A DNA stretch of 64,000 bases, taken from contig OZ234495.1 of the NCBI GenBank assembly GCA_965153455.1, positions 18,224,875 to 18,288,874 of the forward strand, in the 5' to 3' direction. Positions within the stretch are counted from its first letter, which is position 1, and each line of letters starts with the position of its first letter. Origin of the DNA: Sphagnum compactum. Its lineage: Eukaryota > Bryophyta > Sphagnopsida > Sphagnales. Shown one piece after another: positions 1 through 12,027 of the stretch. The notes beneath the pieces are model-generated. The model ran no database searches and had not been told where the DNA came from. It was given only the letters and a program-made list of their open reading frames with translations. Both the position numbers and the translations under genes were made by a program.

Positions 1-1088
1 CAAATCTTCCATAAAACATTATTGTGTTTCATCACCATCCTTGTAAAGGTTTGTTGAGCCAAAAAATGTCGTGATCTTATAGAATTAGACAGTGTAGCCC
101 TTTTCTTCCTTGGCTACCGATTATGATTTGTATCAAATAACTTTGTTATAGCATTAGTAGTTAGTTTCAACTTTATTTTTGCAACCAATTGAGCATGTGC
201 AACATCAATGTGGGTTTTCATGGGAATAATGTCGTTTGCTTTATTATATTTGATGAGTCCCTTACACAAAACAAAACTTTAGTTAGGAATGTTACCAATT
301 TCTTGACATGGTGTTGGTCTACAAATGATGCAATGCAACATATGTGGGTTCTTGAAATCAATTATCATTGATTGCAAAAAACCCCCAACATATTGAATTC
401 CTATTATCTGGTTTCCGTTTTTGAGTTTGAACTGCAATAGATGCAAGATGCAACTCATCATTCTCTACAAGGTCGTTATCACATTATAAGTGGATGTTCT
501 GAACATCCGATGAGTTGGTTGTCAAATTTTCATCTAGCCCATAGAAATCTTCATTAACACCACCAACATTCTCAAAAGTCATAATTTCGTCATGTTCTGC
601 CATGGTAAAATTTCAACAACAGAATCAAAAGAAATAATATAAACTTTTGCAGATTCAAAAGAAAGGATAGTAGTAGACTCTTGCAGAATTTGCAGATTCA
701 AAAGAAACAAGACAACAACAAATTGTCTAAAACAAAGGAGAACAAGGCCAAAAATTCAAAGAAAAAGGAAATGAAAAATCGGGTGACAATAGGATGAGTC
801 CCAATACCAATACTAATTCCACCAATACTAATTCTAGTTGGGCCTATGGCAATCAATCCCTGCAATAGTACAACAAGGCTCCATGCATGGTGTTGCACAC
901 CTTGTTCTACTTTTTTGACACTATTTTAACACTTGGACAAATCACAATAATGGGTGTTTAATATTTAGTGATTTCCCTAAGTGTGTACATAAAGAAACTA
1001 CAACAGATCACCAAGCCTAAGACTGCAAACTATTGTTGAATTATACCACTTAATGTCAACAAAATTGTGGATTAATGTTTCACTCTAC
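1..1088. other. AT-rich DNA, no confirmed gene
   Basis: No convincing gene. The one candidate is a minus-strand ORF from an ATG at 603 down to a stop at 484-486 (39 aa, very acidic, beginning MAEHDEIMTF). It has a fair start context (ACCATGG) but is too short to judge and has no recognisable domain. The reading frame below it is broken many times. It could be the first exon of a decayed transposon gene. Confidence 0.3.
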
Positions 1089-1440
1089 CTTTTCATCAGT
1101 GATGAAAGCAAGCTGATGTGTCTTCTTGGATAGCTTTGTATGTAAAGAGACAATTGCTGCTTCCTGCTCCACAATTGTAATTTGTAGCCCTTCAAGTTCG
1201 GTTTTCAACTCTTGAACCTATAATGAGAGGGTGGTATAATTTTGATTAGCAAGTTACACACATTAATAGTTCATAAGGAAGATTGAACTACTGCTTTCAA
1301 AGCGCCTCAAAACAAAAATTTGATCCCAAGTGGTCTGTATAGATTTGCAAAATATCTTTACAACTGATAAAGAGCTTTGAAAACTATACCTTGCCCAAGT
1401 TTTGTTGCAAAGTTTCTTTCTTTTTGATTGAAAATAACTT
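1089..1440 (-). CDS. two exons of a coiled-coil protein (partial gene)
   Basis: Two clean phase-0 exons follow each other on the minus strand. The first, 1440-1390 (17 codons, KLFSIKKKETLQQNLGK), has an ATGCAG acceptor and a GTATAG donor. The second, 1217-1089 (43 codons, from VQELKTELEGLQ to LAFITDEK), has a TTATAG acceptor and a GTAGAG donor. Joined, they give 60 residues with a heptad-like pattern of Leu/Ile/Val among Glu, Lys and Gln, which predicts a coiled coil. I do not recognise the protein. No further exon is visible on either side within 2 kb, so this is either the middle of a gene with large introns or a captured or decayed gene fragment. The splice sites and matching phases are what make it credible against an AT-rich background. 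Confidence 0.45.
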
Positions 1441-3399
1441 CTGCATATGAGTTCACAACGTAAGAGCAATTATGGTATTGAAAACAACTTGCCTTGTAGC
1501 TATTTTCCTTTCTTGAGAAACTAAAAAGGATATGGAATAAAATGTTAAGCTAAAACTTAGACAATGGGCAGAGAAGTCTTCAGAAAGTTAACCATGAAAC
1601 GAAAAGGTGCAAGATCTAATGTCTAGAACACAACTCAAAAAGAATAACAAGAGATGAAATACAATATCACCCCTAACTTTTCTCTTTCCCCTTAGTTCAT
1701 GACCTTATTATATATTTTTATTTTACATCACAATCTTGAAGAAGTCGATGCTTTACATGATGCCTGCCTACTTTTCTAACATTGTTCTAATACCTTGACA
1801 AATTTGGCAAAATTCACTATGGGTATGTTGAATTCACTATGCCTAATGGAATTTGTCAATCATATGTGTAGCATAAGAGGTAGATAAACCTGATTTTTAA
1901 AGTCTACTCCTCCCAAGAAGGCTTTTACGCATGACGCCAACTAGAACCTACAAGTGCCCAAACTCTTATTTTGTTAAAGACCAAGTTATAAGACATCAAA
2001 AATTGATTACTTTTTGCACTATCAAAGAGAACATTTGCCATGTCAAAAACCTTTGAAGTGAAAGATTTGAACGTAAATCACAAAAATGACAGAGGAAAAT
2101 GCAGAACATTAATGACAAGAACAAAACAGTAAAAAGAATTTATAAGCTCCTTAATAAAAACCTTGAGCTCAAAATCCTTGGATTCTATTGTTGGTTTTGG
2201 AAACCAATTGCTTTCATGTTTCCCACTTTGTCAACTGCCCCATTGAACCCCCCTCAACGTTTAAACTTTAGCAAATAAAGCACTTCATGAACTACCCTAT
2301 TGAAACCCCCCTCAATGTTTGAGCTTCAATAGAGAAAGTAAACGACTAAAAGTACAGCAAGTATTGTCGTTCTTGAGAAAGGTGCAACCATCAGAAGTAA
2401 ATTTTTTTATTGTACCTTAGACCAACTTCACACTAGAAAATAGAAGATATCTAGAGGAAAATCAAGGTTTTAAAAGTTTAAAAAAATCCAACAAGAACAT
2501 TTGTAGTTATTTTAGAAATTTAAGATGTCAAGGTCACCTAACTTCATTGTCAATCACTAATTCTATTACCTGATGTTTGGATAGATTTATGGATGTAGAA
2601 CTTTCTATAAATATTAAAAAGTAGAAAGTTAGGAAATGCAAATTCACCTTTTTCTTCATCATGCATTAGTCAAAGTGCCACCACACCAGCTGTAGGTGGA
2701 GCTTCTCTTTATTCAATCTTGATGGTCTAACAAGTTCTCCTTTAAATTCAGTGGAAGAACAAGTAGATCAGATCTATGCAGCAACATTAATAATCAATAG
2801 AATGCTTGTTTTTCTCAACAAACATGTAATTATAAATGCACACCGGCTTTGATGTCCTTGGACAATATTTGTCAATAAAAGATTTTGTGTGAAGATAGGC
2901 TTTTAACATCACAAAATAGGAATCATGTGCCAAAATGCACATTTTATAATCTAGTACTTTATGTTTTCCGTGAAAAGGAAAAGCTTCCATTGTTAACAAA
3001 CAACTCTTGCATCACCTTTGTGTGTTTCCCTAGTGTTCTTTAGTTCTGCACAATAACACATCTTGGGTTATACGTGTAGACTTTGCAACTATGTCATAAT
3101 TAGGAAAGAAATATGCAACTAATCACTCATAAGTTGTTAAACCCATGTCATTTCACCCATTTAGTTGCAAACAACATTTAGTCACAAAGCCAATCATTTT
3201 ATCGATTAATTTTTAAGATTTTGGTTTAACATTGAAATTCCATGTCATCGATGACCTTGTTATGATGTGTAAAGTGCATGCCATCTCAAATTAATTGTTT
3301 TATTTGACTAAATGTTACAAAAGACACCTTGATGGATAGATGACATATGTCAAAAATTTATAAACACATTATGAGTCATACACATGACCAAAAGTCAAC
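1441..3399. other. AT-rich DNA, nothing recognised
   Basis: No exon, repeat array or RNA gene could be supported here. The coiled-coil gene to the left could have further exons in this stretch, but none with convincing splice sites was found. Confidence 0.4.
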
Positions 3400-4250
3400 C
3401 TAGTTTAGCCCATGTAGCTATCATAGCCAAAAGTCAACCAAGTTAAGCTAAGTAACTTAGCTTAGCTCACCTAGCCAAAAGTCAACCTAGCTTAACTTAG
3501 CTAGGCTAACTACCTATGTTAGGTAAACTAGGCTACCTAACATAAGCTAGGTGGCCTATGTTAAAAATAAACGTCAAACTTCTAGTTCAAAAAGCTTAGA
3601 CTAAGCTACCTACCTTAAGCCAGTGGCTTGGGTATCATAAGTTGCAAGAGTGAGGACTTGAACCCCTCGCCTTCACTTTGGGGTTCAAGTCCTCATCCAT
3701 TGCACTACCACATTTTGATATTAATTATATTTAACATAAAGTTATAAAGCTTAAAATTTTTAGCCTTGAATTAACCTTGGCCACCCTAGGTTGACCTAAG
3801 TCAACCTACCTACTACCTACCAATTTAACCTAGACCTAGACCTCCTTAGGTTGACTTAAGATGAACTAATTTGTCAGCCTATATTATTTATTAACATAGC
3901 TTACACATTCTTAAATTAAATAAAAAACCTAGGATAATTATGTCGCATCTAGTCACATCATGTTGCATCGTTGCACAAATTTGAAGTGGTTACAAACTTG
4001 ATAAAATATTTTGTAATGAAGCTACCTAGGTTGACTTAGTAAAAACTAAATTTAAGAACTTAGGCAAACTAACTTAAGTTAACCTATTAGTAGGGTAACA
4101 TATTATAGGTATATTTAAACATACTAGATGTAATAAATTTATTATGTCTAACTAAGTAACTTACAAGGTAACCTACATTACAAAGTAGGTTTTTACTAAA
4201 TAGCCTACATACATAGGTTAATTTAATAGGTATGTTAGCCTAAGCTAGTG
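3400..4250. repeat. degenerate short-unit array (GTCAACCTAGGTTGAC type)
   Basis: The stretch is built from variants of AGTCAACCTAGCTTAGC, ACCTAGGTTGAC and TTAGGTAAACTAGGC. The words are close to their own reverse complement, so the array is rich in small palindromes. Units are 10-20 bp and heavily diverged. A tRNA-like SINE remnant interrupts it at about 3640-3712. Confidence 0.6.
3640..3712 (-). mobile_element. tRNA-derived SINE-like remnant
   Basis: On the minus strand the sequence starts TGGTAGTGCAATGG, like a pol III A box, and contains GGTTCAAGTCC, an almost perfect B box, about 40 nt later. That spacing is normal for a tRNA promoter. No intact tRNA cloverleaf forms. The same bases make a 15-bp perfect inverted repeat (3652-3666 and 3680-3694, GAGGACTTGAACCCC and its complement). 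I read it as the head of a decayed tRNA-derived SINE; it could be a decayed tRNA gene. Confidence 0.4.
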
Positions 4251-5780
4251 TGTTAAGTAGTTTAAAAGTCGAGGAGTTATGTTCACTTTTTTCAAAATGA
4301 CACCTATTAAAATTGTAATCATAATTACAATTAACAATAAATTGTTTAGTACACATACACATGCATGTGATTTCAAAAACCTCATCGCACACAAAACAAT
4401 ATGGCATGCCATGACAAATATTGGTGCCATAAATTCAAAACACATAAAAACTTATGGTGTCACAAAAAAATATGGATTACCATGAAAATTTATGACATTT
4501 TGTTACAAAATGGCATGCCATGTCATCATCACATGGAAGATTGAATTGTTATTAATTGCAAAGGACAAAAATATTTTCAATTAGTTAATAAATGAGATTG
4601 ATTCATCAAATCAATGACATGATTCGTGATATCAAATTATTGTCATAAATCATGAGGTGTTATGACTACTAGTCGATCTCATTGCCATGTGGCATGCCAC
4701 ATCAACATCACACGACCATAAGTTGTTATTATTCACCAAAAGTTGCAAGAATGAATGGAAGTTTGTTAATACCTAATTTTGGATGATTAAAATTACGTTA
4801 AGAATACATTTTTGAAATTTTGGTATTTGTGTAAAAACCATCAAGTCGTGATATCAACGACAGTTGCAAAATGATAATGCCATGTGGCACCAAAATGTCT
4901 TTTATAACTATGCAGTCATTAACATGAACTTATGCTACAATTATAGTTTAAAAATACAATAATTGTTTTATTAACCGGTTGTAAAACCCAATGTGTTGTT
5001 GTGGTGTGTCATGTTAGAAAATATGACCCCATTGATTGATAGTTGATTAGCAAGTCCTTTCCATGAATTCACTTGGATACATATATTGACAAAATCGTTT
5101 TTACTGACATACACCATTTGTGAGAGCAAATGCACATCATTGTTATGACAAAACATCAAGCAATTTCTAAGCGTTGCTTATTTGTTATACACAAAGTGTA
5201 AGCATTTTCCTTACAATTTAATCTTTAACAATTATTCATGAATGATTAATGTCTAGTAGTGCACAATGTAAGGTTGCAAGGATTAATTCACAAACATCAC
5301 TTGTTTTTCCCCATTTTTTTGCAAATTTTTGCAAAGATGTTTAATACAAATTTACTATGGAGTCTCATGTTGTAAGAATGCAACGGATTGGACAGTCTTC
5401 AACCTGCATAAGCTTCAAACGGAAGCAATGCATGATATAAAAACCCATATTTACATCATATAGGTTTAGCCCCTCCACTAATATCAACTTCTGTAATTTA
5501 CCATGTCATTTACCCATAAGCTTGACATGTGAAAACTAATTGCATGTTTTCAATAGCACTAAATTCATGAGTCAATATCTTGTATCAACAATTCAGGGAC
5601 CCAAAGAGTTTTTTATAACTAGTAGTCTAGTGCTTTTTATTAGCTATAATTAAAAAGAAAAGATATCTAAGCAACGAACCATGACTTTTGAGGCAAAAAC
5701 AAAAAAAACTCTAGTATCAAATGACGAGTCATCTTAGTGCCAAATCCAGAAAGAATGACAACACTACTAGAATTCCTATT
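4251..5780. other. AT-rich intergenic DNA, nothing recognised
   Basis: The only open frames are short and antisense to each other. Words such as TGGCATGCCA and ATGTGGCA recur between 4380 and 4900, hinting at another very diverged repeat. No gene is supported. Confidence 0.4.
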
Positions 5781-5789
5781 TTTTCAAAC

Positions 5790-6130
5790 TAACCAAGTTG
5801 ACTAAATGGGTCTGTTTTTACTAAAGGACATATATTTTTTGCTAAAGGCCAAAGGCCAAAAGCTTCAATAATAATGGGTGTATTTTGACTAAATAATTTG
5901 GCTAGAGTGACTGATTTGACAATTACTCAAATCAGGCATTTAATCAAATTGGATTTTAAAATACCATTTAATAAAATAAGTTAGTGGCCTGATTAATAAG
6001 ACCACCCAATCTAGTCAAATTGGCAAATGCCCTAGTTAATAAGGTCACTTATTATATTAAATCAATAAAGCTAACTAAATAGGTTTGGTCAAAATGGCCA
6101 ATGGCCTAATAAAAAAGGTCAATTACAAAT
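5790..6130. repeat. degenerate array (AAATGGCCTAATTAATAAGG type)
   Basis: Variants of a word of about 20 bp (AAATTGGCAAATGCC, TGGCCTAATAAAAAAGGTC, CTAAAGGCCAAAGG) recur through the stretch. Copies are diverged and spacing is irregular. It differs in sequence from the neighbouring arrays. Confidence 0.45.
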
Positions 6131-6199
6131 TCCAATACTAGTTGGGTATCTTGGGACTACATGTAACATTTTGACTATGTTTGATCAATTAAAAAAAGG

Positions 6200-7010
6200 T
6201 TGGAAAATGTAAAGTTAGCTAATAATAACTATATGAATGACGACCAAATTAATTATGGTCAAACTAATTATATATATATGGTTTATCTAACTATGGTTAA
6301 ATTGACTATATTGAAATTAATTATGGTTCAACTACTTATGAAAATACTAATTAAAGCTAAAACAAACCATAACTAATCTAATAATGGTCAATTTAACCAT
6401 GTTCAATAACTATGGTTAGTTTAACCATAGTTTGTGTAGTTTTATATGTTTTAACCATGGTTAGTTTAACCATATTTAATTTAATTATGATTCATTTATC
6501 CATAATTAGTTATTCCATCATTTTTTCGCCATATTTAATTTAATTATGGCTAGTTTACCTAGAAGCAATTTAGCAATTATAAATAGTTTAACCATGGTCA
6601 ATTTAACAATAATTGATTTAATGCTACTAAGTTTAACCATGATAATTAATTCAATATAATTAATTTAACCATTACTAATTGGGCTATTGTTGGTTTTGTC
6701 ATAATGTATTTAACCATGGTTACTATAAGCATAACTAAATTAATTAATTAATTTTTAAATATTAATTATTTTACCTTAATAAATCTAGCCATAATTAATT
6801 TAAAATTATTGTTAATTTAGCCATGGTGGTTTTGCCATAATTATTTTAAACATTTTTATTTTAACCATAATTTTTTCATTCATGTTTATTTTAGTCATAA
6901 TTTATTTATTTATTCATGGTTTGTTTAACCATTTTTAATTTAACCACAGTCAATTTTGCCAAGTTATTTTGATCATTTTTATTTTAACCATAATTACTTT
7001 ATGGTTTTTT
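6200..7010. repeat. degenerate array (TTAACCATGGTTAA type)
   Basis: Roughly 800 bp of variants of TTAACCATGGTTAGTT and TTTAATTATGG. The unit (about 15-18 bp) is close to its own reverse complement, so both strands look alike. A second array of the same family lies at 10680-11130. Confidence 0.65.
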
Positions 7011-7012
7011 TT

Positions 7013-7148
7013 CACACAAATGTCACGTGTTTAAAACATGTATGATGCATGTATAAGTAGGATGAAATATTTTCAATCATTTAAAAAATATTTCACTGTA
7101 TTTATACATGCATCATATGTGTTTTAGACGCATGACAACTATGTGCAA
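7013..7148. repeat. long imperfect hairpin
   Basis: The left arm (about 7014-7076) and right arm (about 7081-7148) are reverse complements over roughly 65 nt. The core, AACATGTATGATGCATGTAT against ATACATGCATCATATGTGTT, is nearly perfect and the loop is only a few bases. The fold could be a foldback MITE remnant or a small-RNA precursor; the sequence alone does not decide. Confidence 0.6.
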
Positions 7149-7149
7149 A

Positions 7150-10100
7150 AAACACAAACTCATGAAATAATGATTTTCACATGAATTTTATGATCAAATC
7201 ATTGGATGGGAAATTTGTGATATACAAACACATGATATGAATTGTTATGTTATAAGAATGTAAGAATGGTTGTGTTGTACATCATTTTCAAACCATGGCC
7301 ACCATAAATTGAAACATATGAATATTTTGATGTATTTATGATTTTTTTCTATTTCATTTGACAATTATAGTTTTGTTTCCTAAATACATAGAACGTGTGA
7401 TATTTGTACTTTGTGGTCATGATTTATATCTTGATAATGTTGTTGTTAAAAAATTGTCTTGAGGTCTTGTAAATAACATGTGAATTATAGAAGTTTTTCT
7501 ATCAAGGAACAAAAGGTGTCCAATTTGCATATGTTTTTTAACTTTTCATTTTTCAACTACACATTCATCAATGTGAAAATTGTGATGTTGGAGTGGAGTC
7601 AATAAATATAATTTTTCTTTCATTTGAATGTGATAAAAAGTTGTGTATGATAGTCCATTTTTTAACATTAGTAGGATCAAAAGTTAATACATCTACTAAT
7701 AATCCTTGTGATTGATGAATGGTTCTTATTGTTACTAAATAAATTTGAAATTGAATTGTTGTTATAATATCATATTGATATCAAGTATGTATTTAATAAT
7801 TGGTTTCATTGTTGTCCAACTAATTGAATATTGTTTATATTAAAGTGAATTGACATTTTTCTAACTGACATTTTTGTTTTTTTTATTTGGGAAATATATC
7901 CACATTATGACCTTTTATTATGATATGACCTTGATGTTTTGAATATACCATCAACTCCATTAACGAGGCCATCAAATCAAATGTTGCATAATTTCCAACA
8001 CATAAATTCAACTAATATATTTTGTTTGATACAAATTGTAAGATGCAAACTTGCAAATTTGCTTGGGTCTTGCAAGAGTTTATATGATGTTGGGCATGAA
8101 TGGTGATGAATGTTTGTAACCTCAAAATTAAATGTTGGGCCCATTGTTTTGTAAAATAAAATTTTATTAATTTTTTGCACTAGATATTTATATAAAATAA
8201 ATGTAATATAGTTAGTACATTTGGTATTTGTTAACAACAATTTGAATTAAGATATTCAATGTCTTCTAAACTTTGCATGCATGCATAAATTTTTTTTTAA
8301 AATAAATTGTGTATTAATTTGTTGCTTAACTATTGTCAATTCATAACATTTAACATTGTTTTTTCAGAAGTTTGGTGTTAATGCATTAATATTGTCATTA
8401 AGGGATTCAAACATCTAACAATTTTTTATGGGAGGTGTTTGGTGAAAGTCACCTAACATAATGACATTTATATCACCAAAAGTTTGGTTTTGAATATGTT
8501 TTATTGTTCTTAATCAATCATTTATAACATTAAACATTCTAACACTTACAAGAGATATTTCATTTATAACAATTTATTGTAATTGTTGATATCAAGATGT
8601 GAGTCTATTTTTTTAAATTGACGATAGATTTGATATGTTTGTTGGATAGGTATATTGAAAGTTGAATGTATTGTCTAACTATCAACAATGAATGCAATTA
8701 TACCTATATATTCCATGAATATATCTTTTATTTTTGTTAAGTTTGATGAAAGGTCTTTATTACATAATCATAATAATCCTTGAAGTATTTATTTCTAAGT
8801 AAATATTTTATTAGTTCTAGCACCTCCTATCAAAAATAGGTGTATTGAAATACTCGGATGCATTTTTTTGTACATGACATTGTCAAATATTAATCTTCAT
8901 TCTTCATTTATTGTCTAAGCAAATTTTGATATTTAGATTCATCCATTATCATAGAATTGATGATGTTGTGAAATCATCATTTTCAAAATTTTGTGTTTTT
9001 TTATTTAATATGTTATGTGATTGAATGATGAAATCATTTTTCAATATTTAATTTGTTTGTAATGGGAATTAAAGGATGTGTGTCATCAATATCATCATTC
9101 CATGTATGTTCTTTGGAGATGACAATTTTGATTTCGATTCACATTTATGTTTAATTGTGAATCCTCAAAATTTTTGAATCATGAATATATAAAAAGTTGT
9201 TCTCTTGACCAATATTCAATATCTTTATATTTATTATAACTTACAAACTTGATGATGTTTAATTTGTGGCATTTTCACGTTGTTTTTTCTAATGTTACGA
9301 TACGAAACAAACTTTGTTAATGATAAAGATTCATAAATTTTTAAATTTTTAATTATTTTTAATAATTGATGAACACATTAGGTTAATAAAACCAAATTTT
9401 AATTGATTTAATAAGGATTGTGGACCATTTAATACAATGTGTGTTCCCAATATGGAAAAGTGTTGATAAATTTATATGTTTGTCATGAATGATATAAAGA
9501 AATTGAAAGAACTAGAGATATAATTAGTTAGTTGGGTAGACATTTGTTAAACATTAAAAAAAAATTGCTTAATTTTTTTATCTTAATGTTGGCATCAATT
9601 TTATCATAAATATGTTTTTGTATTATAGATTACAATTTTAATGTTATAAATTTATCAATTTTAGTAATGTATGATGTGTAATATGATGCAATTGCATATG
9701 AAAATAAAATAAATTGAATTTTTATATTCGTAAACCAAAAAATGGTCTTTGAAATGTTATTGAATAGTGATATTCAAAAAAATTTGTTCAAAAGATTTTC
9801 CAGTTTCAAAAGGAAATAAATGTAATTATGTACATTATTGAAAAAACTTTTAAATTAAACTTTAATCATTTCATTTGGACAAAATCTCAATAATATATGA
9901 ATTTTTAAAGTTTATATTTTTGTAACATTTAAAATGAAGTATTTAATAAATAGTGCAATGTATCACATTATCATAAGTGTGCTACCTTGATGGTAGGGGT
10001 GTTTACTTCCTTCCTAAGGGTCAAGGGATCAAACTTCACAAATGATGTGTTTGTGGTCAACAATGGTAAATTGACCGAATATTCTTTTATGTAGTTCTTT

Positions 10101-10679
10101 AGAATAAGTATCTACTTAGGTTGATAACATGGCCTTTGTACCTAAGCTAGGTTAAAAACCTAACATAGATAGTGACACATGTCAATAATTCATAAGATGA
10201 AAATCATGAAATTATCAATAATATTAAATATTACATTAAATATTAAATAATTTACATTTAATTGATTCCCATGTTGCCTAGTTAATTTTTAAACAAGTGA
10301 AATGGCTTAATAAATTTGTATTTCATTTGAAAGTAACCTTGTTTCATTAGGTACTAGTGGACCAATTCACTATATGTAAGAATTGGTCATCGTTCACTAA
10401 GGGGTTGAATACTTTCACCATGATAAAAATGTTCAAATTCACTCAAAATCTGATGAAACCCATAATGCACTAAGATGCATTTTGGTGTAATGAAATGACC
10501 TACTTTAGCCTATATGATTAGCTTACATATAGACTAAAATATAGGTAAATATGTGGAGTTTAGGTAGGGTATGTATAAATAAATACACCTTCATATAAGT
10601 TATTTGTATTTAGGCTATTTAGCCACATATTTACATTACATAAGCTAAATAGGTGATTACTTTAACCTTGGAACCTTGG
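7150..10679. other. AT-rich intergenic DNA, no gene seen
   Basis: About 3.5 kb of very AT-rich sequence without an ORF, domain or RNA gene that I can support. At 10500-10650 there is a small inverted repeat (ATAGGTAAATATGTGG against CCACATATTTACATT) made of the TAGCCTA/TAGGCTA words seen in the 3.4-4.2 kb array. Confidence 0.45.
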
Positions 10680-11130
10680 AATTAATTATGATCAAATTAA
10701 GAATGGTTAAATTAATTGTGGCAAACCAATGATGATTAAACCAACCATGAATAAAGTAATTATGGCAAAATTAATGATCATTAAACCAATAATGCCTAAA
10801 CCAACCAAATATTCAAAATAATTATGGAAAACTAACCGTGATTAAACTATTTATGGTTCAACTAACCATATTTAAATTATAAATTGTTAAATGAACCATG
10901 AATAAAGTAAATATGATCAAGATAACAAAGGAATAAATATTTTATGGCTAGACCAACCATGGCCAAACCAAAAATGGCTAAAATTAACCAATGAATAAAT
11001 ATGGCTAAACCAACCATGGATAACTTTAAAATGATTAAACTAACTAATGAATAAATATTTTATGGTTAAACAAACTAAAAATGGTTAAAATAATTATGAA
11101 TAAAATTAATATGGCAAATGAACCCATGAA
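10680..11130. repeat. second TTAACCATGGTTAA-type array
   Basis: The same degenerate word family as at 6200-7010 (AATTATGGTTAAACTAACCATG, AACCAACCATGGCTAAA), in about 450 bp. The two arrays are separated by 3.7 kb of unrelated AT-rich sequence. Confidence 0.6.
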
Positions 11131-11187
11131 ATAACAAATTTCTTGTGAATTTCAAATAAACCTATCTAGCCAATAAATTTATGGTGT

Positions 11188-11315
11188 AAAAGTCATTATT
11201 GTTTGATTTTTTTATTTTTCAATGCATTAAAAGCCTTGATTCAAAAATCCCCAAATGATTGCCCATTCATTATCTTAGGAGATTTTAATATCAACATATT
11301 AGATGACAGTAATAT
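11188..11315 (+). pseudogene. endonuclease-domain remnant (LINE or Helentron type)
   Basis: Reading from 11221 the frame gives NALKALIQKSPNDCPFIILG, then DFNINILDDS, then a stop. The core PFIILGDFNIN matches the GDFN block of the exonuclease-endonuclease-phosphatase fold found in non-LTR retrotransposons and in Helentron/Helitron2 proteins; the Asp and Asn are active-site residues in that fold. Only about 35 residues survive and nothing before or after is readable, so this is a decayed fragment. Its position right against the Helitron-like element may mean they came together or be chance. Confidence 0.45.
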
Positions 11316-12026
11316 AATATATTAAAGTAAACGTGGTGTCTGTCTGTCTGTGTGTTCGTTTCATGTCTCAAGAAATGAGGGGTCTGTCTGTTTATGGACA
11401 TGAAGATAGGAGGTATCGTCAGATGATGAGGAGACCTGGATTTGGTCTCGAACTTATCGGAACCTGAAAATTTGCAATGGCAGCAGAGGAGGAGATTCCA
11501 GGTCTCAAGAAATGAGGGGTCTGTCTATGTTAGGGACATGGAGGCCAATCTATCGTCACATGACAAGGAGATTTCAGGTCTCGAAGGTATCGGGACCTAG
11601 GGTTTGGAACTAGAAGAAAAAGCAATGGCAATAGATGACAAAATCCAAGTTTCAAGAAACGAGGGATCTCTGTTAGGGACACGGAGACTATGAAGTAGGG
11701 GATTTCAGGTCTTGAAAATATCAGGACCTTGATTTGGGACGTGAAAAAAGAAGGGAAGAAAGGAGGAGGAGGAGGGCATGGCAGGGAGAACGACGAGAGC
11801 CACCATCTGTCTTTCTGTGTGTTCGTCACAGACATTCGCGGATTGCGGCCAGGGCAGCCGCTGTGGGGGCCAAACGGTGCGCTCAGCGGGCCAGACAGGG
11901 GTGCACAGGGCACGATGGGCGGGCCAAACCGGCCTAGGCAGCGCGCCCAGGACCTGCAGGGGCGCCTCAGGCCTCCAATACGTGGCAAACGTGGCTGGAG
12001 TGGCGTAGCCACGGGTTACCTACTAG
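11310..12026 (+). mobile_element. non-autonomous Helitron-like element
   Basis: The right end has the Helitron signature: a short hairpin GTGGC-GTA-GCCAC (12000-12012), then GGGTTACCTA, then CTAG (12023-12026) followed by a host T. The left end, TAATATAATATATTAAAGT, resembles the AT-rich start of plant Helitrons, but the expected leading TC is not clear, so the start is approximate. Inside are three diverged direct repeats starting near 11364, 11501 and 11650 (GTCTCAAGAAATGAGGGGTC) and a GC-rich 3' third unlike its surroundings. No Rep/helicase is encoded. The 107-160 aa open frames in the GC-rich part overlap on both strands and look like composition artefacts. Confidence 0.6.
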
Positions 12027-12027
12027 T

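Noticed and set aside
189-461. Possible transposase (BED/hAT) remnant on the minus strand at the left edge
   Set aside because: Only loose resemblance in shifting frames; no zinc-finger spacing could be shown, so no call was made.
11530-12012. A 160-codon minus-strand frame and overlapping plus-strand frames in the GC-rich block
   Set aside because: High GC removes stops in all frames. The block lies inside the Helitron-like element and shows no domain.
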